Counted from the first letter of the stretch, positions 18,838 to 26,516 are shown. The stretch: 41,193 nucleotides of DNA from Halalkalibacter akibai JCM 9157 (GCF_000513135.1 NZ_BAUV01000039.1:1-41193), one strand, 5' to 3'. Numbers and translations are program-made. The notes: generated by a model from the letters alone, not told the origin.

Positions 18838-19971
18838 ATGAAAAAGTTATCAAGTTTATTTGCTTCTGTACTTATTTTGTCTTCTTTTCTAGCAGCATGT
18901 GGCGGTAATGAACCAGTAGAAGAAGTACAAGATCTACCTGAACAACCAGCAACTGAAGAACCGATTGTAGAGGAAGTTGAAACACTAGAGTTATTTACTA
19001 CGATTTTTCCTTTAGAGGATTTTGCTCGAAAAATTGGAGGCGATTTTGTAAATGTAACAAATCTAGTACCAGTCGGAGCTGATGCACATACATTTGAACC
19101 AACTGCACGTGAAATGATTAGTGTTGCAGAAGGTGACGCTTTTATTTATAACGGATCTGGCCTTGAGGGCTTTGCTGATGCGTTAATCGAGACGATCGAA
19201 GGTGAAGGAGTTGCGATCGTTGAAGCATCAGAAGGTATTGAATTAATTGACTATGACGATAATCATGAAGCTCACGGACATGAAGAAGACGAACATGGAC
19301 ATGATCATGATGACCATGGGCACGAAGAAGACGAACATGGACATGATCATGATGATCACGGGCACGAAGAAGACAAACATGATCATGATGATCATGGGCA
19401 CGGAGAAGATGAACACGGACATGAAGAAGACGGTCATGACCATTCACACGACGAAGATCCACATGTTTGGTTAGACCCTATTTTATCTATTAGTCTAGCG
19501 GAAAATATTAAAAACGCATTAGTTGAATTACTACCTGAGCAAGAAGAATTCTTTACTTTGAATTTTGAAGAAGTAAAAGCAGAGCTAGAAGCCATTGATT
19601 CGGAATTCAAAGCAATGGTAGATGCAGCTAACAAGGATACTTTTCTTGTTTCACACGCTGGCTATGGTTACTGGGAAGCGCGTTACGGAGTTAAGCAAAT
19701 CGGAATTTCTGGCATTTCACCAACAAACGAACCTTCACAACGCCAGTTACAAGATATTATTACGTTCGCGAATGAATACGGCTTAAATTATGTGATGTTA
19801 GAACAAAATATACCGACAAAAGTTGCGGAAGTCGTTAAGGATGAGGTTGGAGCAGAAGCTTTATATCTTCATAACCTTGAGGCACTTATCCAAGAAGACA
19901 TCAATAACGATGAAGATTATTTTAGTTTAATGAGAAGAAACATTGAGGTTTTAGCTACTGCACTTCAATAA
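18838..19971 (+). CDS. Zinc ABC transporter substrate-binding lipoprotein (ZnuA/AdcA type)
   Basis: This 377-residue protein captures extracellular zinc for an ABC importer. Lipobox FLAAC puts the lipid anchor at Cys21. The cluster A-I metal-binding fold is clear: VPVGADAHTFEPTAREM supplies one metal His, and further metal ligands lie in DPHVWLDP and VSHAGYGYW. Between the lobes lies a long His/Asp/Glu loop (about residues 142-205) encoded by 42-bp near-perfect repeats (HEEDEHGHDHDDHG) at 19279, 19321 and, shortened, 19363. The Zur-box promoter supports zinc. No ATPase or permease gene is adjacent. Confidence 0.92.
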   Translation: MKKLSSLFASVLILSSFLAACGGNEPVEEVQDLPEQPATEEPIVEEVETLELFTTIFPLEDFARKIGGDFVNVTNLVPVGADAHTFEPTAREMISVAEGDAFIYNGSGLEGFADALIETIEGEGVAIVEASEGIELIDYDDNHEAHGHEEDEHGHDHDDHGHEEDEHGHDHDDHGHEEDKHDHDDHGHGEDEHGHEEDGHDHSHDEDPHVWLDPILSISLAENIKNALVELLPEQEEFFTLNFEEVKAELEAIDSEFKAMVDAANKDTFLVSHAGYGYWEARYGVKQIGISGISPTNEPSQRQLQDIITFANEYGLNYVMLEQNIPTKVAEVVKDEVGAEALYLHNLEALIQEDINNDEDYFSLMRRNIEVLATALQ

Positions 19972-19980
19972 TCAATGTCA

Positions 19981-20020
19981 AAAAAGAAAAATCAGCATAT
20001 AAGCTGGTTTTTCTTTTTTT
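19981..20020 (+). terminator. Terminator after the zinc-binding lipoprotein gene
   Basis: AAAAAGAAAAATCAGC and GCTGGTTTTTCTTTTT form an A/T-rich stem around ATATAA. It could work in both directions. Confidence 0.8.
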
Positions 20021-20093
20021 CTAAGCAAAAGAATTGGTTTTATTTATGGAACGGGTTACAATAATAATAAAGATTGTTGAGAGGTGGATAATA

Positions 20094-20522
20094 ATGCAAT
20101 TTAACTTTTATATGAATGATGTTGTCAATATTGCACGTCAAGAAATGGTTGAAGCAGGTTATGAGCAGCTACAAACTCCTGAAGAGGTAGACGAATTACT
20201 CACAAAAGAAGGAACAACACTTGTTATGATAAATTCAGTGTGCGGATGTGCTGGAGGTATCGCGCGCCCAGCTGCAGCTTATATGAAGAACTATGAAACA
20301 AAACCAGACCGTTTTGTTACAGTATTCGCTGGACAAGACAAAGAGGCAACTGCGAAAGCAAGAGAGTATTTTACAGGTTACGCTCCTTCTTCTCCTTCGT
20401 TTGCTTTACTAAAAGATGGTAAGATCATGACGATGGTTGAACGTTTTGAGATTGAGGGACATGAGCCTATTCAAGTTGTACAAAAGTTAGAAAAAGCTTT
20501 TGATGACTATTGTAAAGCTTAA
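20094..20522 (+). CDS. brxB: Bacilliredoxin BrxB (YqiW family)
   Basis: This thioredoxin-fold protein removes bacillithiol from S-bacillithiolated proteins. The 142-residue product carries the CGC active site (Cys50-Gly-Cys52) in NSVCGCAGG, then ARPAAAYM, a hallmark of the YphP/YqiW family. I chose ATG 20094, behind GAGAGGTGG; this gives the family length, whereas the frame open from 20034 does not. Position downstream of the bkd operon, as for yqiW in B. subtilis, favours BrxB over BrxA. Confidence 0.92.
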   Translation: MQFNFYMNDVVNIARQEMVEAGYEQLQTPEEVDELLTKEGTTLVMINSVCGCAGGIARPAAAYMKNYETKPDRFVTVFAGQDKEATAKAREYFTGYAPSSPSFALLKDGKIMTMVERFEIEGHEPIQVVQKLEKAFDDYCKA

Positions 20523-20536
20523 TCGAAAATGAACAT

Positions 20537-20577
20537 AAAGTGACTTGGGAGTACTATTTATCTAAGTCACTTTTTTG
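20537..20577 (+). terminator. Terminator after brxB
   Basis: AAAGTGACTT and AAGTCACTTT are a perfect 10-bp inverted repeat around a 17-base loop, followed by a T-run. Confidence 0.85.
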
Positions 20578-20640
20578 ATTAGTTCTTCGTTTTGATAAGT
20601 TATGGTATACTACAGTATAAGTTAAATAAGGAGTGTCGAC

Positions 20641-21006
20641 ATGCAAGCGTTATATGATCAAATTCAAGTGTACTTAAATATGGAAGAGGAAATTTCATTT
20701 AAAGAGTTTAGTGAATACTACCGTAAAGTATTAGCTGAGTTAGGTGAAGTTCAGGAATCACTAGACGAAGAAGGTGTTTGGAAAGCGTTATTCATCGTAG
20801 AGAACGTAATGTCAAATGCTGAAGGTCGTGCAAAAGAAGGCAGAGGTTCTGAGTCTAAGAAATACGCAAAAATGGCAGATCGCCTTCAATTATGGGCTAA
20901 AAATCTAGCTGCTCGGTTAGGACAAGCTGGATATACAGAAGAAGATATAAGTGAGCGTTTTAACAAAATGCTTGAAGAAGGAACACCAGCTACAGAAGCA
21001 AAATAA
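20641..21006 (+). CDS. Small acidic helical hypothetical protein
   Basis: This 121-residue cytoplasmic protein is rich in Glu, Lys and Ala and probably all-helical. It has no Cys, signal peptide or membrane segment. AAGGAG lies nine bases before the ATG, and a -10-like TATACT (20606-20611) lies upstream. It is a single-gene unit between the brxB terminator and the tRNA genes. I do not recognise the family. Confidence 0.75.
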   Translation: MQALYDQIQVYLNMEEEISFKEFSEYYRKVLAELGEVQESLDEEGVWKALFIVENVMSNAEGRAKEGRGSESKKYAKMADRLQLWAKNLAARLGQAGYTEEDISERFNKMLEEGTPATEAK

Positions 21007-21078
21007 TATAACGAAGAGAGGAGCCATTGACAGCACCTCTCTTTTCCGTTATATTAGAATATGTTGCTTATCTAATGT

Positions 21079-21152
21079 GCGCCTATGGTGAAAGGGATAT
21101 CATTCAAGATTCCGGTTCTTGCGTTGTAGGTTCGAGTCCTACTAGCGCGCCA
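21079..21152 (+). tRNA. tRNA-Arg (CCG) with irregular acceptor stem
   Basis: The cloverleaf has a D arm (GTGA/TCAT), an anticodon arm (CAAGA/TCTTG) with loop TTCCGGT giving anticodon CCG, a T arm (GTAGG/CCTAC) with TTCGAGT, and encoded CCA. The acceptor stem is unusual: the 5' strand GCGCCTA faces only six bases, TAGCGC, before discriminator G, leaving one C unpaired. One base appears missing from the 3' strand (TAGGCGC expected). It may be a functional bulged tRNA, a decaying gene, or a base-call error. Confidence 0.8.
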
Positions 21153-21159
21153 TTTTCTA

Positions 21160-21188
21160 TTGACAATTTGAACGTGTTAGCTTATATT
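21160..21188 (+). promoter_or_regulatory. Sigma-A promoter for tRNA-Val
   Basis: TTGACA (21160-21165) and TATATT (21183-21188) are 17 bases apart, directly upstream of the tRNA-Val gene. Confidence 0.8.
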
Positions 21189-21218
21189 ATTAATTGTCAG
21201 TGTATTAATACTCAACAT

Positions 21219-21291
21219 GATCCGTTAGCTCAGCTGGGAGAGCGCCACCTTGACAGGGTGGAGGTCACTGGTTCGAACCCAGTACGGGTCA
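21219..21291 (+). tRNA. tRNA-Val (GAC)
   Basis: This is a complete 73-base cloverleaf: acceptor GATCCGT/ACGGGTC, TAGCTCAGCTGGGAGAGC D arm, anticodon stem CCACC/GGTGG with loop TTGACAG (anticodon GAC), and T arm ACTGG/CCAGT with TTCGAAC. Discriminator A is followed by TTA, so the CCA end is not encoded. The integrase gene lies just downstream, pointing back at it, so its 3' end is a candidate attachment site. Confidence 0.93.
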
Positions 21292-21314
21292 TTACCTGAA
21301 AAGCTAGTAATGAT

Positions 21315-21352
21315 GCACCTTTCCTATGTATGGGAGGGTGTTTCTTTTTATT
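21315..21352 (+). terminator. Terminator after tRNA-Val
   Basis: GCACCTTTCC and GGGAGGGTGT form a 10-bp stem with wobble pairs around TATGTAT, followed by TTCTTTTTATTT. Confidence 0.75.
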
Positions 21353-21372
21353 TGAGGGAAGAGAATGAAGTG

Positions 21373-21394
21373 ATTTGATACTAATTTGATACTA
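21373..21394. repeat. Tandem 11-bp repeat abutting the integrase stop
   Basis: ATTTGATACTA occurs twice in direct tandem (21373-21383, 21384-21394) and ends exactly where the integrase stop codon begins. Tandem repeats next to int often serve as arm-type binding sites for tyrosine recombinases. The role here is inferred. Confidence 0.6.
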
Positions 21395-22555
21395 CTAATT
21401 TGTCTTTCTGTTTTTCTGCTGTTTTTGTTGGTAGAAGGTAGAACCAAAATCTGCTGCAATTTCTTCCTGGATATTAGGCATGATATGAGCATAGGTTTGC
21501 ATAAGTGTTCGAGTATCATGTCCGAGTCTTTCAGAAACTGCCTTAGGGTTGGCCCCATTTTGAAGTAACATGGATGCGTGAGTATGTCGCATATCGTGAA
21601 AGTCGATCTTGCGCACTCCTGACTTTTTGATATAGCGGTAAAATGTTCTTAGTAGATTTCGCTGACTTATAGGTGTACCTTTTGAAGTTGGAATGACTAG
21701 GTCATAATCTAGATATTCCTGACCTAAAAACATTTTTTCTTTCATTATTCTCCTTTTCTGCCTTTTGAGTTCAAGCATTGTTTCTTGATCTACTCGAATA
21801 CTGCGTTGACTGTTTTTAGATTTAACTTTTGGGTTTAGTGCATTTTTTCCTCGTTCTAACGTTTGATCAACTGAAATGATATTCCTTTCAAAATTTACAT
21901 GTTTCCATGTTAATGCTAAAATTTCACTTTGCCGCATTCCGGTTGTCAATGCGATTAGAAACGCAATATATTCTCGATGTTCTTTCACACAATCGAGAAA
22001 TGTTCTGCAATCTTCATAATTCCATATTTGAATTTGCTTTTTGTTAATTTGTGGTGCTTCTACAAGAGTCGCAACATTTTCGATGAGTATTTTCTTTTTT
22101 ACAGCATATGATAGGATTTGTTTACAGAGTTTGTGGATATCATTGATGGATGTACTGGAGAGGTTCTTTTTAACTTTTAGTTCGTTATAAAAGCGGTTGA
22201 GATGTTCATCTGTTAATTTTGCTACTTCAATGTAACCAAGACCTGGTACAATGTGATTTTTTAAAAGTAATTGATACTTCTTTAGTGTTACATCACGTAT
22301 CTTATTTTTACTAAGGATCCATTTTTCGATTAATTCATGAAACAGTAATTTTTTTGGAGGAGTGACTATTGCTCCTTGACTGTATTTTTTAACTAATTCA
22401 CTACAAGCAGCTTCTGCTTCTTTTTTTGTTTCAAATCCTCTTTGTAACTTTTGAAGTCTTTTCCCGGTTGCAGGATCTACCCCTAAATAAACACGAAAGT
22501 ACCACTTATATCCCTTTTTGCTGTTTTTAACAGGATATTTAGAAATGAAAGCCAT
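21395..22555 (-). CDS. int: Tyrosine recombinase (phage-type integrase)
   Basis: This is the site-specific recombinase for insertion of the adjacent element. The 386-residue product has an N-terminal AP2-like arm-binding region (YKWYFRVYLGVDPATGKRLQ), an SAM-like core-binding domain (about 60-165), and a catalytic domain with Arg in TTGMRQSEILAL, the HxxR motif in DFHDMRHTHASMLLQ, and His and Tyr in LGHDTRTLMQTYAH. I chose the ATG at 22555 because GAAGGAGG precedes it and the longer frame would run towards the repressor gene. It faces tRNA-Val. Confidence 0.95.
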   Translation of the reverse strand: MAFISKYPVKNSKKGYKWYFRVYLGVDPATGKRLQKLQRGFETKKEAEAACSELVKKYSQGAIVTPPKKLLFHELIEKWILSKNKIRDVTLKKYQLLLKNHIVPGLGYIEVAKLTDEHLNRFYNELKVKKNLSSTSINDIHKLCKQILSYAVKKKILIENVATLVEAPQINKKQIQIWNYEDCRTFLDCVKEHREYIAFLIALTTGMRQSEILALTWKHVNFERNIISVDQTLERGKNALNPKVKSKNSQRSIRVDQETMLELKRQKRRIMKEKMFLGQEYLDYDLVIPTSKGTPISQRNLLRTFYRYIKKSGVRKIDFHDMRHTHASMLLQNGANPKAVSERLGHDTRTLMQTYAHIMPNIQEEIAADFGSTFYQQKQQKNRKTN

Positions 22556-22670
22556 ATTTAGTTTTCCTCCTTCGCAAATACAAATACTCGAATACATATG
22601 ATCGGATGAATAACTTATTAACTCATAATACCGCCTCCTTTCAGTGATAAGTAGTACGGGCAGATTATTT

Positions 22671-23294
22671 TTATAATGGTTCAAAAATAACCTGCACAAC
22701 TTTCCCATAAATCTTCGCATTACCATCCCGCACGAGCATAGGCGCGTATTTGGAGTTGTCTGGATACAATATTACTTCTCCAGTCTCTGTTTTTGTAACG
22801 CGTCTTAGACTAACATCTTCTCCGTTGATTGCTACAACGGCAATTTCTCCTGATTCTACATCATCCTGTTGTTGGACGAGTACGCGGTCGCCTTTGCAAA
22901 TTCGACTTCTTCCTTCCATTGAATCTCCACTGACTTCGAGAATGAAAACTTCACCCTCTCGATATTTGCCGTCATCTGGAATGTAAGTATATTCTATAAT
23001 GTTTGCTTCTGCGTCGATTGGAAGATCGACTGTTATTTTCCTAATGACTGGCACGCGTATCACCCCATGAATCTTTTTGATTTCTGGAGCTGAAGAATGG
23101 TGGCCTAATAGCGCATTTGGTGAGAGGTTAAACAATGATGAGATTTCTTTGAGGCGATTGGAACGAGGAATTTTTTCATCACGCTCATAAGAAGCAATTG
23201 AACCTTGAGTGACCCCTAGCAGTTCTCCTAGTTGAGCTTGAGTAAGGTTTCTTTTCAAGCGCTCCTCTTTAAGGAGTTGTCCAAATGTTTGCAC
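22671..23294 (-). CDS. CI-like repressor (XRE helix-turn-helix plus S24 domain)
   Basis: This is the likely master repressor of the element. The 207 residues comprise an XRE helix-turn-helix (about 8-60; LTQAQLGELLGVTQGSIASY) and a C-terminal LexA/CI S24 domain (about 110-200) with the serine region VSGDSMEG. Where LexA has the catalytic lysine (VTVKRL), the aligned segment is VSLRRV, so self-cleavage may be altered. GTG is the best start (MQTFGQLLKEERLKRN); the nearest ribosome-like site (GAGGAAGG) is rather far upstream. It is transcribed divergently from the Cro-like gene. Confidence 0.9.
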   Translation of the reverse strand: MQTFGQLLKEERLKRNLTQAQLGELLGVTQGSIASYERDEKIPRSNRLKEISSLFNLSPNALLGHHSSAPEIKKIHGVIRVPVIRKITVDLPIDAEANIIEYTYIPDDGKYREGEVFILEVSGDSMEGRSRICKGDRVLVQQQDDVESGEIAVVAINGEDVSLRRVTKTETGEVILYPDNSKYAPMLVRDGNAKIYGKVVQVIFEPL

Positions 23295-23317
23295 GATACT
23301 CAGCTGCCTTCCTCTTT

Positions 23318-23346
23318 ATTAATATAAAATTGTCGAACTTTGTCAA
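23318..23346 (-). promoter_or_regulatory. Repressor promoter
   Basis: On the minus strand, TTGACA (23341-23346) is followed 17 bases later by TATTAA (23318-23323), just upstream of the repressor gene. The -35 is perfect; the -10 is weak. Confidence 0.6.
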
Positions 23347-23455
23347 TGACTTTTGGTCATCTTTCTCCCATTATATCACTTTAAGTAATACTTGCAATGA
23401 TTTTATAACTTTTAGTTGTTTTAATACTTAAAGTACTATAATATAACTTTAAGTA
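23347..23455. promoter_or_regulatory. Divergent control region with repeated operators
   Basis: Related 11-bp sites with core ACTTTAAGT lie at 23377-23387 (CACTTTAAGTA), 23425-23435 (TACTTAAAGTA) and 23445-23455 (AACTTTAAGTA). Weaker relatives are at 23347-23360 (centre ACTTTTGGT) and 23407-23417 (AACTTTTAGTT). The last two strong sites flank TATAAT (23437-23442), the likely -10 of the rightward early promoter. This fits operators shared by the CI-like and Cro-like proteins. Confidence 0.75.
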
Positions 23456-23487
23456 CTAAATAACGATTGATTCAAAGGAGGTCTTAA

Positions 23488-23748
23488 ATGGATAAGCGTA
23501 ATTTACGATTTATGGATGTTAGACAGAAACTTGGTTTAACTCAGGTGGAAGTAGCTAAGAATGTAGGCTTATCTCAAAGTATGATTGCTCATATAGAAGC
23601 GGGGAACAAAGAACCAAGTAAGCTATATAAGCTTCGAATAGCTTCTTTATTTAGTGTTTCTGTAGAGTGGTTGTTTTATGAGCAGTTATATGAAGGAGGC
23701 GTTTCTTATGAGTCAAAGAACAGTGAACGATTATCCAATCATTCTTAA
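23488..23748 (+). CDS. Cro-like XRE helix-turn-helix protein
   Basis: This 86-residue protein is essentially one XRE helix-turn-helix domain (LTQVEVAKNVGLSQSMIAHI, about 17-36), followed by SVSVEWLF, typical of the end of the fold. AAAGGAGG precedes the ATG. It is the first gene of the rightward transcript, divergent from the CI-like repressor, as expected for a Cro analogue. It overlaps the next gene by 41 bases. Confidence 0.85.
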   Translation: MDKRNLRFMDVRQKLGLTQVEVAKNVGLSQSMIAHIEAGNKEPSKLYKLRIASLFSVSVEWLFYEQLYEGGVSYESKNSERLSNHS

Positions 23749-23959
23749 GGCAGAACATATCTCTGAGATCATCGGATGCTCTAAGCGTGTTGCTTACGAG
23801 TTAATGGAACAAGCTGATTTCCCGCTTGTACGTATGGGAAGATTAAAGAGGGTGGAGCGCGATGCTTTCTTTACATGGTTTAAAGTTCAAAGTAATAAAT
23901 CTAATCCTAACCATGAAGGGACGATTGATCTATGGCAAAAGCGGTACCGCACTATGTAA
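23708..23959 (+). CDS. Excisionase-like (MerR-type) DNA-binding protein
   Basis: This 83-residue protein has a winged-helix excisionase-like domain: HISEIIGCSKRVAYELME, then a wing with FPLVRMGRLKRVERDAFFTWF. I chose ATG 23708 because GAAGGAGG precedes it. It lies inside the early operon and overlaps its neighbours on both sides. It could direct excision with the integrase or act as a regulator. Confidence 0.78.
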   Translation: MSQRTVNDYPIILKAEHISEIIGCSKRVAYELMEQADFPLVRMGRLKRVERDAFFTWFKVQSNKSNPNHEGTIDLWQKRYRTM

Positions 23960-24249
23960 AAGAAAGTCCGGAGTGGTGTTCAATGCTTTATTTATTTTCT
24001 GAACATTATAAACTATCAAACTTCTACACTAATGCATATTTTGATTTCCACAAAGGACATGTCTATATTCGAAAACTTACTCAAATCAGTAAATGTTGGA
24101 GCGAAAGTGAAAAATTCATGTTAGCTCTAGCTCTTCATTTGTATAACCCCAAAAACAAACTTCCTAGAGGATTAGCTGATATGGACCGGTTAGATGCCGG
24201 GAATATGAAGCTAGCACTTAAAGCCATTTCTATTCGATACCAAATGTAA
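23932..24249 (+). CDS. Small phage-type hypothetical protein
   Basis: This 105-residue soluble protein has aromatic-rich segments (LYLFSEHYKLSNFYTNAYFD) and a helical C-terminal half (SESEKFMLALALHLYNP). It starts inside the preceding excisionase-like gene, indicating coupled translation. The size and position are typical of an accessory gene in the early region of Bacillus prophages. I do not assign a function. Confidence 0.7.
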   Translation: MAKAVPHYVKESPEWCSMLYLFSEHYKLSNFYTNAYFDFHKGHVYIRKLTQISKCWSESEKFMLALALHLYNPKNKLPRGLADMDRLDAGNMKLALKAISIRYQM

Positions 24250-24272
24250 CTAGCCTTCAACTGGAGGTAACT

Positions 24273-25019
24273 ATGAACTATATAAGAGAGATTAACGCCT
24301 TTTATGATCAGCAGGAGACGAATCCGTTAAGCTCAACTGCGATTGCGGTATGGTATGCCCTTATGCACATACGCAACAAGGCAGGATGGCCGATAGATTT
24401 CTCTGTGGCTGCATCGGTAGTGTGTTTAAAGGCTGGAGTTAAGGAACGTAATTTTTATAATAGCCGAAATGAGCTAAAACAGAAGGGGTATCTTACCTTT
24501 GAAAGTCGGAAAGGAAATCAGGCTGCTGTTTACCGGTTACTTTCTTTGTCTGCACCATATGCAGACAAACTAGTAGACAATGAGGTAGACAGTTATGCAG
24601 ACAAAGTGGGAGACAGTGTTACCCCATTATATGAACAAAAGAATATTAAACAAAACATAACAACTAAAAAAGTAAATCCATTCTTGTTCTACGAGGAAAA
24701 TGGATTTGGAATGCTGTCGCCTTTTATTAGTGAAGACATAAATACATGGTTATCTGATGGTAGTTTTCTTGAACCAGAAGACATCGTGATTGAAGCCATG
24801 AAAATTGCAATACTTAAAAACGTTCGTAATTGGCGGTATGTTTCTAAAATTTTGCAAGACTGGCAATCTCGTAAACTTCAGACCCTAAAAGCGATCCAAG
24901 CGGAACAAGAAAACTGGAGGAAGCGGGTCACTCCGTTTCCTCAAAAGGGAGGTCAGTCTCATGATACACGCAAGCGCGCATCTGCCACAGACTATACTGG
25001 ATACGATTTCCGATTCTAA
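24273..25019 (+). CDS. DnaD-domain replication initiation protein
   Basis: This is likely the origin-binding or initiator protein of the element, loading helicase with the DnaC-like protein downstream. The 248 residues have an N-terminal winged-helix region (about 1-95; STAIAVWYALMHIRNKAGW) and a C-terminal DnaD/DnaB2-like domain with the characteristic IAILKNVRNWRYVSKILQDW (about 175-194). CTGGAGG precedes the ATG. The following gene begins within its last 59 bases. Confidence 0.88.
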   Translation: MNYIREINAFYDQQETNPLSSTAIAVWYALMHIRNKAGWPIDFSVAASVVCLKAGVKERNFYNSRNELKQKGYLTFESRKGNQAAVYRLLSLSAPYADKLVDNEVDSYADKVGDSVTPLYEQKNIKQNITTKKVNPFLFYEENGFGMLSPFISEDINTWLSDGSFLEPEDIVIEAMKIAILKNVRNWRYVSKILQDWQSRKLQTLKAIQAEQENWRKRVTPFPQKGGQSHDTRKRASATDYTGYDFRF

Positions 25020-25796
25020 CATTGTGGCAAAAGTCATTTGTGAAGGGTGTGATGAACCAGTAACAGTTAGGCGGGTAGTGATGCCGTTTGGACCGGATAA
25101 AGGCAAAAGCCTGGAGATGAAATATGGTTGTAGATGTGAGGATAAAGCCATTGAATCACAGGTATTGGAAAGAAGAAAAGAGCTCAAAAAGTTAAGGGAA
25201 AAGGAACGACTGTTTGAAGTCTTTGACCAAAACAGTTTGATAAACTCAGATCTGCGCGAAGCAGTGTTTGGAACCTATCATCCTACTAACCGAGCCAGAA
25301 AGGGGGGAAAATAGCAGCAGAAAGATACGTGGCTGAATTCTCATTCGACTTTCCTAGAAATCTATTACTTACAGGCTCTTATGGGTTAGGAAAGTCGCAT
25401 CTAGCAGCAGCCATGTTAAAAGAGTTACTAGGTAAAGGTCACACTGGAATTTTTATATCGGTTCCAAAGCTTTTAACTAAGCTAAAAGCGACTTACAAAA
25501 AGAATAGTGAATTTGCAGAAGACGACCTGCTTACTGTATTGGAACAAGCGGATTGCCTCGTACTCGATGATATTGGAGCCGAACACGGTAACGATCATAG
25601 TGGAAGTTGGTCAATAGCGAAAGTATTTGAAGTCGTAGACAGCAGGTTAGGAAAGCACACCATTTATACCACCAATTTAAATGGGCGAGATCTTCAAGAA
25701 AAAGTGGGGGCACGTAACTTTTCAAGAATGATGCAACAATGTGAAGCAATTACGATTCAAGGTGATGATTACCGGTTACGACAATTTAGAAGTTAA
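24961..25796 (+). CDS. DnaC-like helicase loader split by a -1 frame change
   Basis: Two open frames (24961-25314 and the frame open to 25796) together encode one loader of about 278 residues, the usual length. The first has a Cys-rich N-terminal part (CEGCDEPV, YGCRCED) and ends DLREAVFGTYHPTNRARKGG-K-stop. The second continues as IAAERYVAEFSFDFPRNLLL with Walker A GSYGLGKSH, Walker B CLVLDDIG and sensor TIYTTNL. At the junction the zero frame reads G GGA AAA TAG: a canonical X XXY YYZ -1 slippery heptamer directly before the stop. Programmed frameshifting, a one-base loss in the G-run and a base-call error all fit. GGAGG precedes the ATG. Confidence 0.82.
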
Positions 25797-25808
25797 GGGA
25801 GTGGGCCA

Positions 25809-26501
25809 ATGACAAAAGTTAAAATTATGTTGGATCCAGGGCACGGGGGGAAGGATCCGGGCGCTGTGGCAAATGGATTACAGGAAAAAGATATCGTGTT
25901 AACTATAGCTAGAGAAATGCGACATATGTTGCTTCAACAATTTGACGTTCTAGTAAAAATGACAAGAACGTCAGATACGTTTCTCTCCCTTGAAGAACGA
26001 GCGAGGCTTGCGAATAATTGGGGAGCTGATTACTTTTTGTCTATTCATGTGAATGCTGCTGGAGGGACAGGCTTTGAATCATTTATTCACCCCAATGCAC
26101 AGCAAGATACTATTCAGTTTCAACAGGCAATACATTCAAGAGTCATGGCTCAGCTAAAAGTTAGGGATCGAGGAATGAAAAAATCGAACTTCGCAGTTCT
26201 GAGATTAACAAAGATGCCAGCTATACTTACTGAGAATCTTTTTATTGATAACAAAGAGGATGCTAATTTGCTAGGCGATATTCGAATGTTAAAGAAGATT
26301 GCAGAAGGTCATGTTAACGGGTTAGAGCGTTTACTTAAACTAAACAGTGTCAAAGAACAGGTGGTTTCTAAGCGGTCCTTATACCGTGTCCTGGTCAACG
26401 GGAAGCAAATAGGGGCATTTGGAGAAAAGGAATATCTGTTAAATCAAGTAGGGCAGTATCTTGGGACAGCAAGCAGAATAGAACTCGAGCAAGTTAATTA
26501 A
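25809..26501 (+). CDS. N-acetylmuramoyl-L-alanine amidase (Amidase_3)
   Basis: This zinc amidase cuts the bond between muramic acid and the stem peptide; in this setting it may be the element's endolysin. The 230 residues hold a complete Amidase_3 catalytic domain: His12 in LDPGHGG, Glu26 in LQEKD and His80 in SIHVNA as zinc ligands, and catalytic Glu142 in AILTENLF. A C-terminal region (about 185-230) with SLYRVLVNGKQIGAFGE resembles a small wall-binding or SPOR-like module. No signal peptide and no adjacent holin are seen. Confidence 0.92.
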   Translation: MTKVKIMLDPGHGGKDPGAVANGLQEKDIVLTIAREMRHMLLQQFDVLVKMTRTSDTFLSLEERARLANNWGADYFLSIHVNAAGGTGFESFIHPNAQQDTIQFQQAIHSRVMAQLKVRDRGMKKSNFAVLRLTKMPAILTENLFIDNKEDANLLGDIRMLKKIAEGHVNGLERLLKLNSVKEQVVSKRSLYRVLVNGKQIGAFGEKEYLLNQVGQYLGTASRIELEQVN

Positions 26502-26516
26502 GAGGAGGTATGAAAC

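Noticed and set aside
19279-19410. Possible CRISPR-like repeat array
   Set aside because: The 42-bp repeats are directly tandem, in frame and coding, with no spacers.
19142-19474. Several overlapping His/Asp- or Met-rich frames on both strands
   Set aside because: They are reflections of the 42-bp repeat encoding the His-rich loop of the zinc-binding lipoprotein, not separate genes.
21027-21299. Open frame of 90 codons across the tRNA genes
   Set aside because: It runs through both tRNA-Arg and tRNA-Val, so it cannot be a protein gene.
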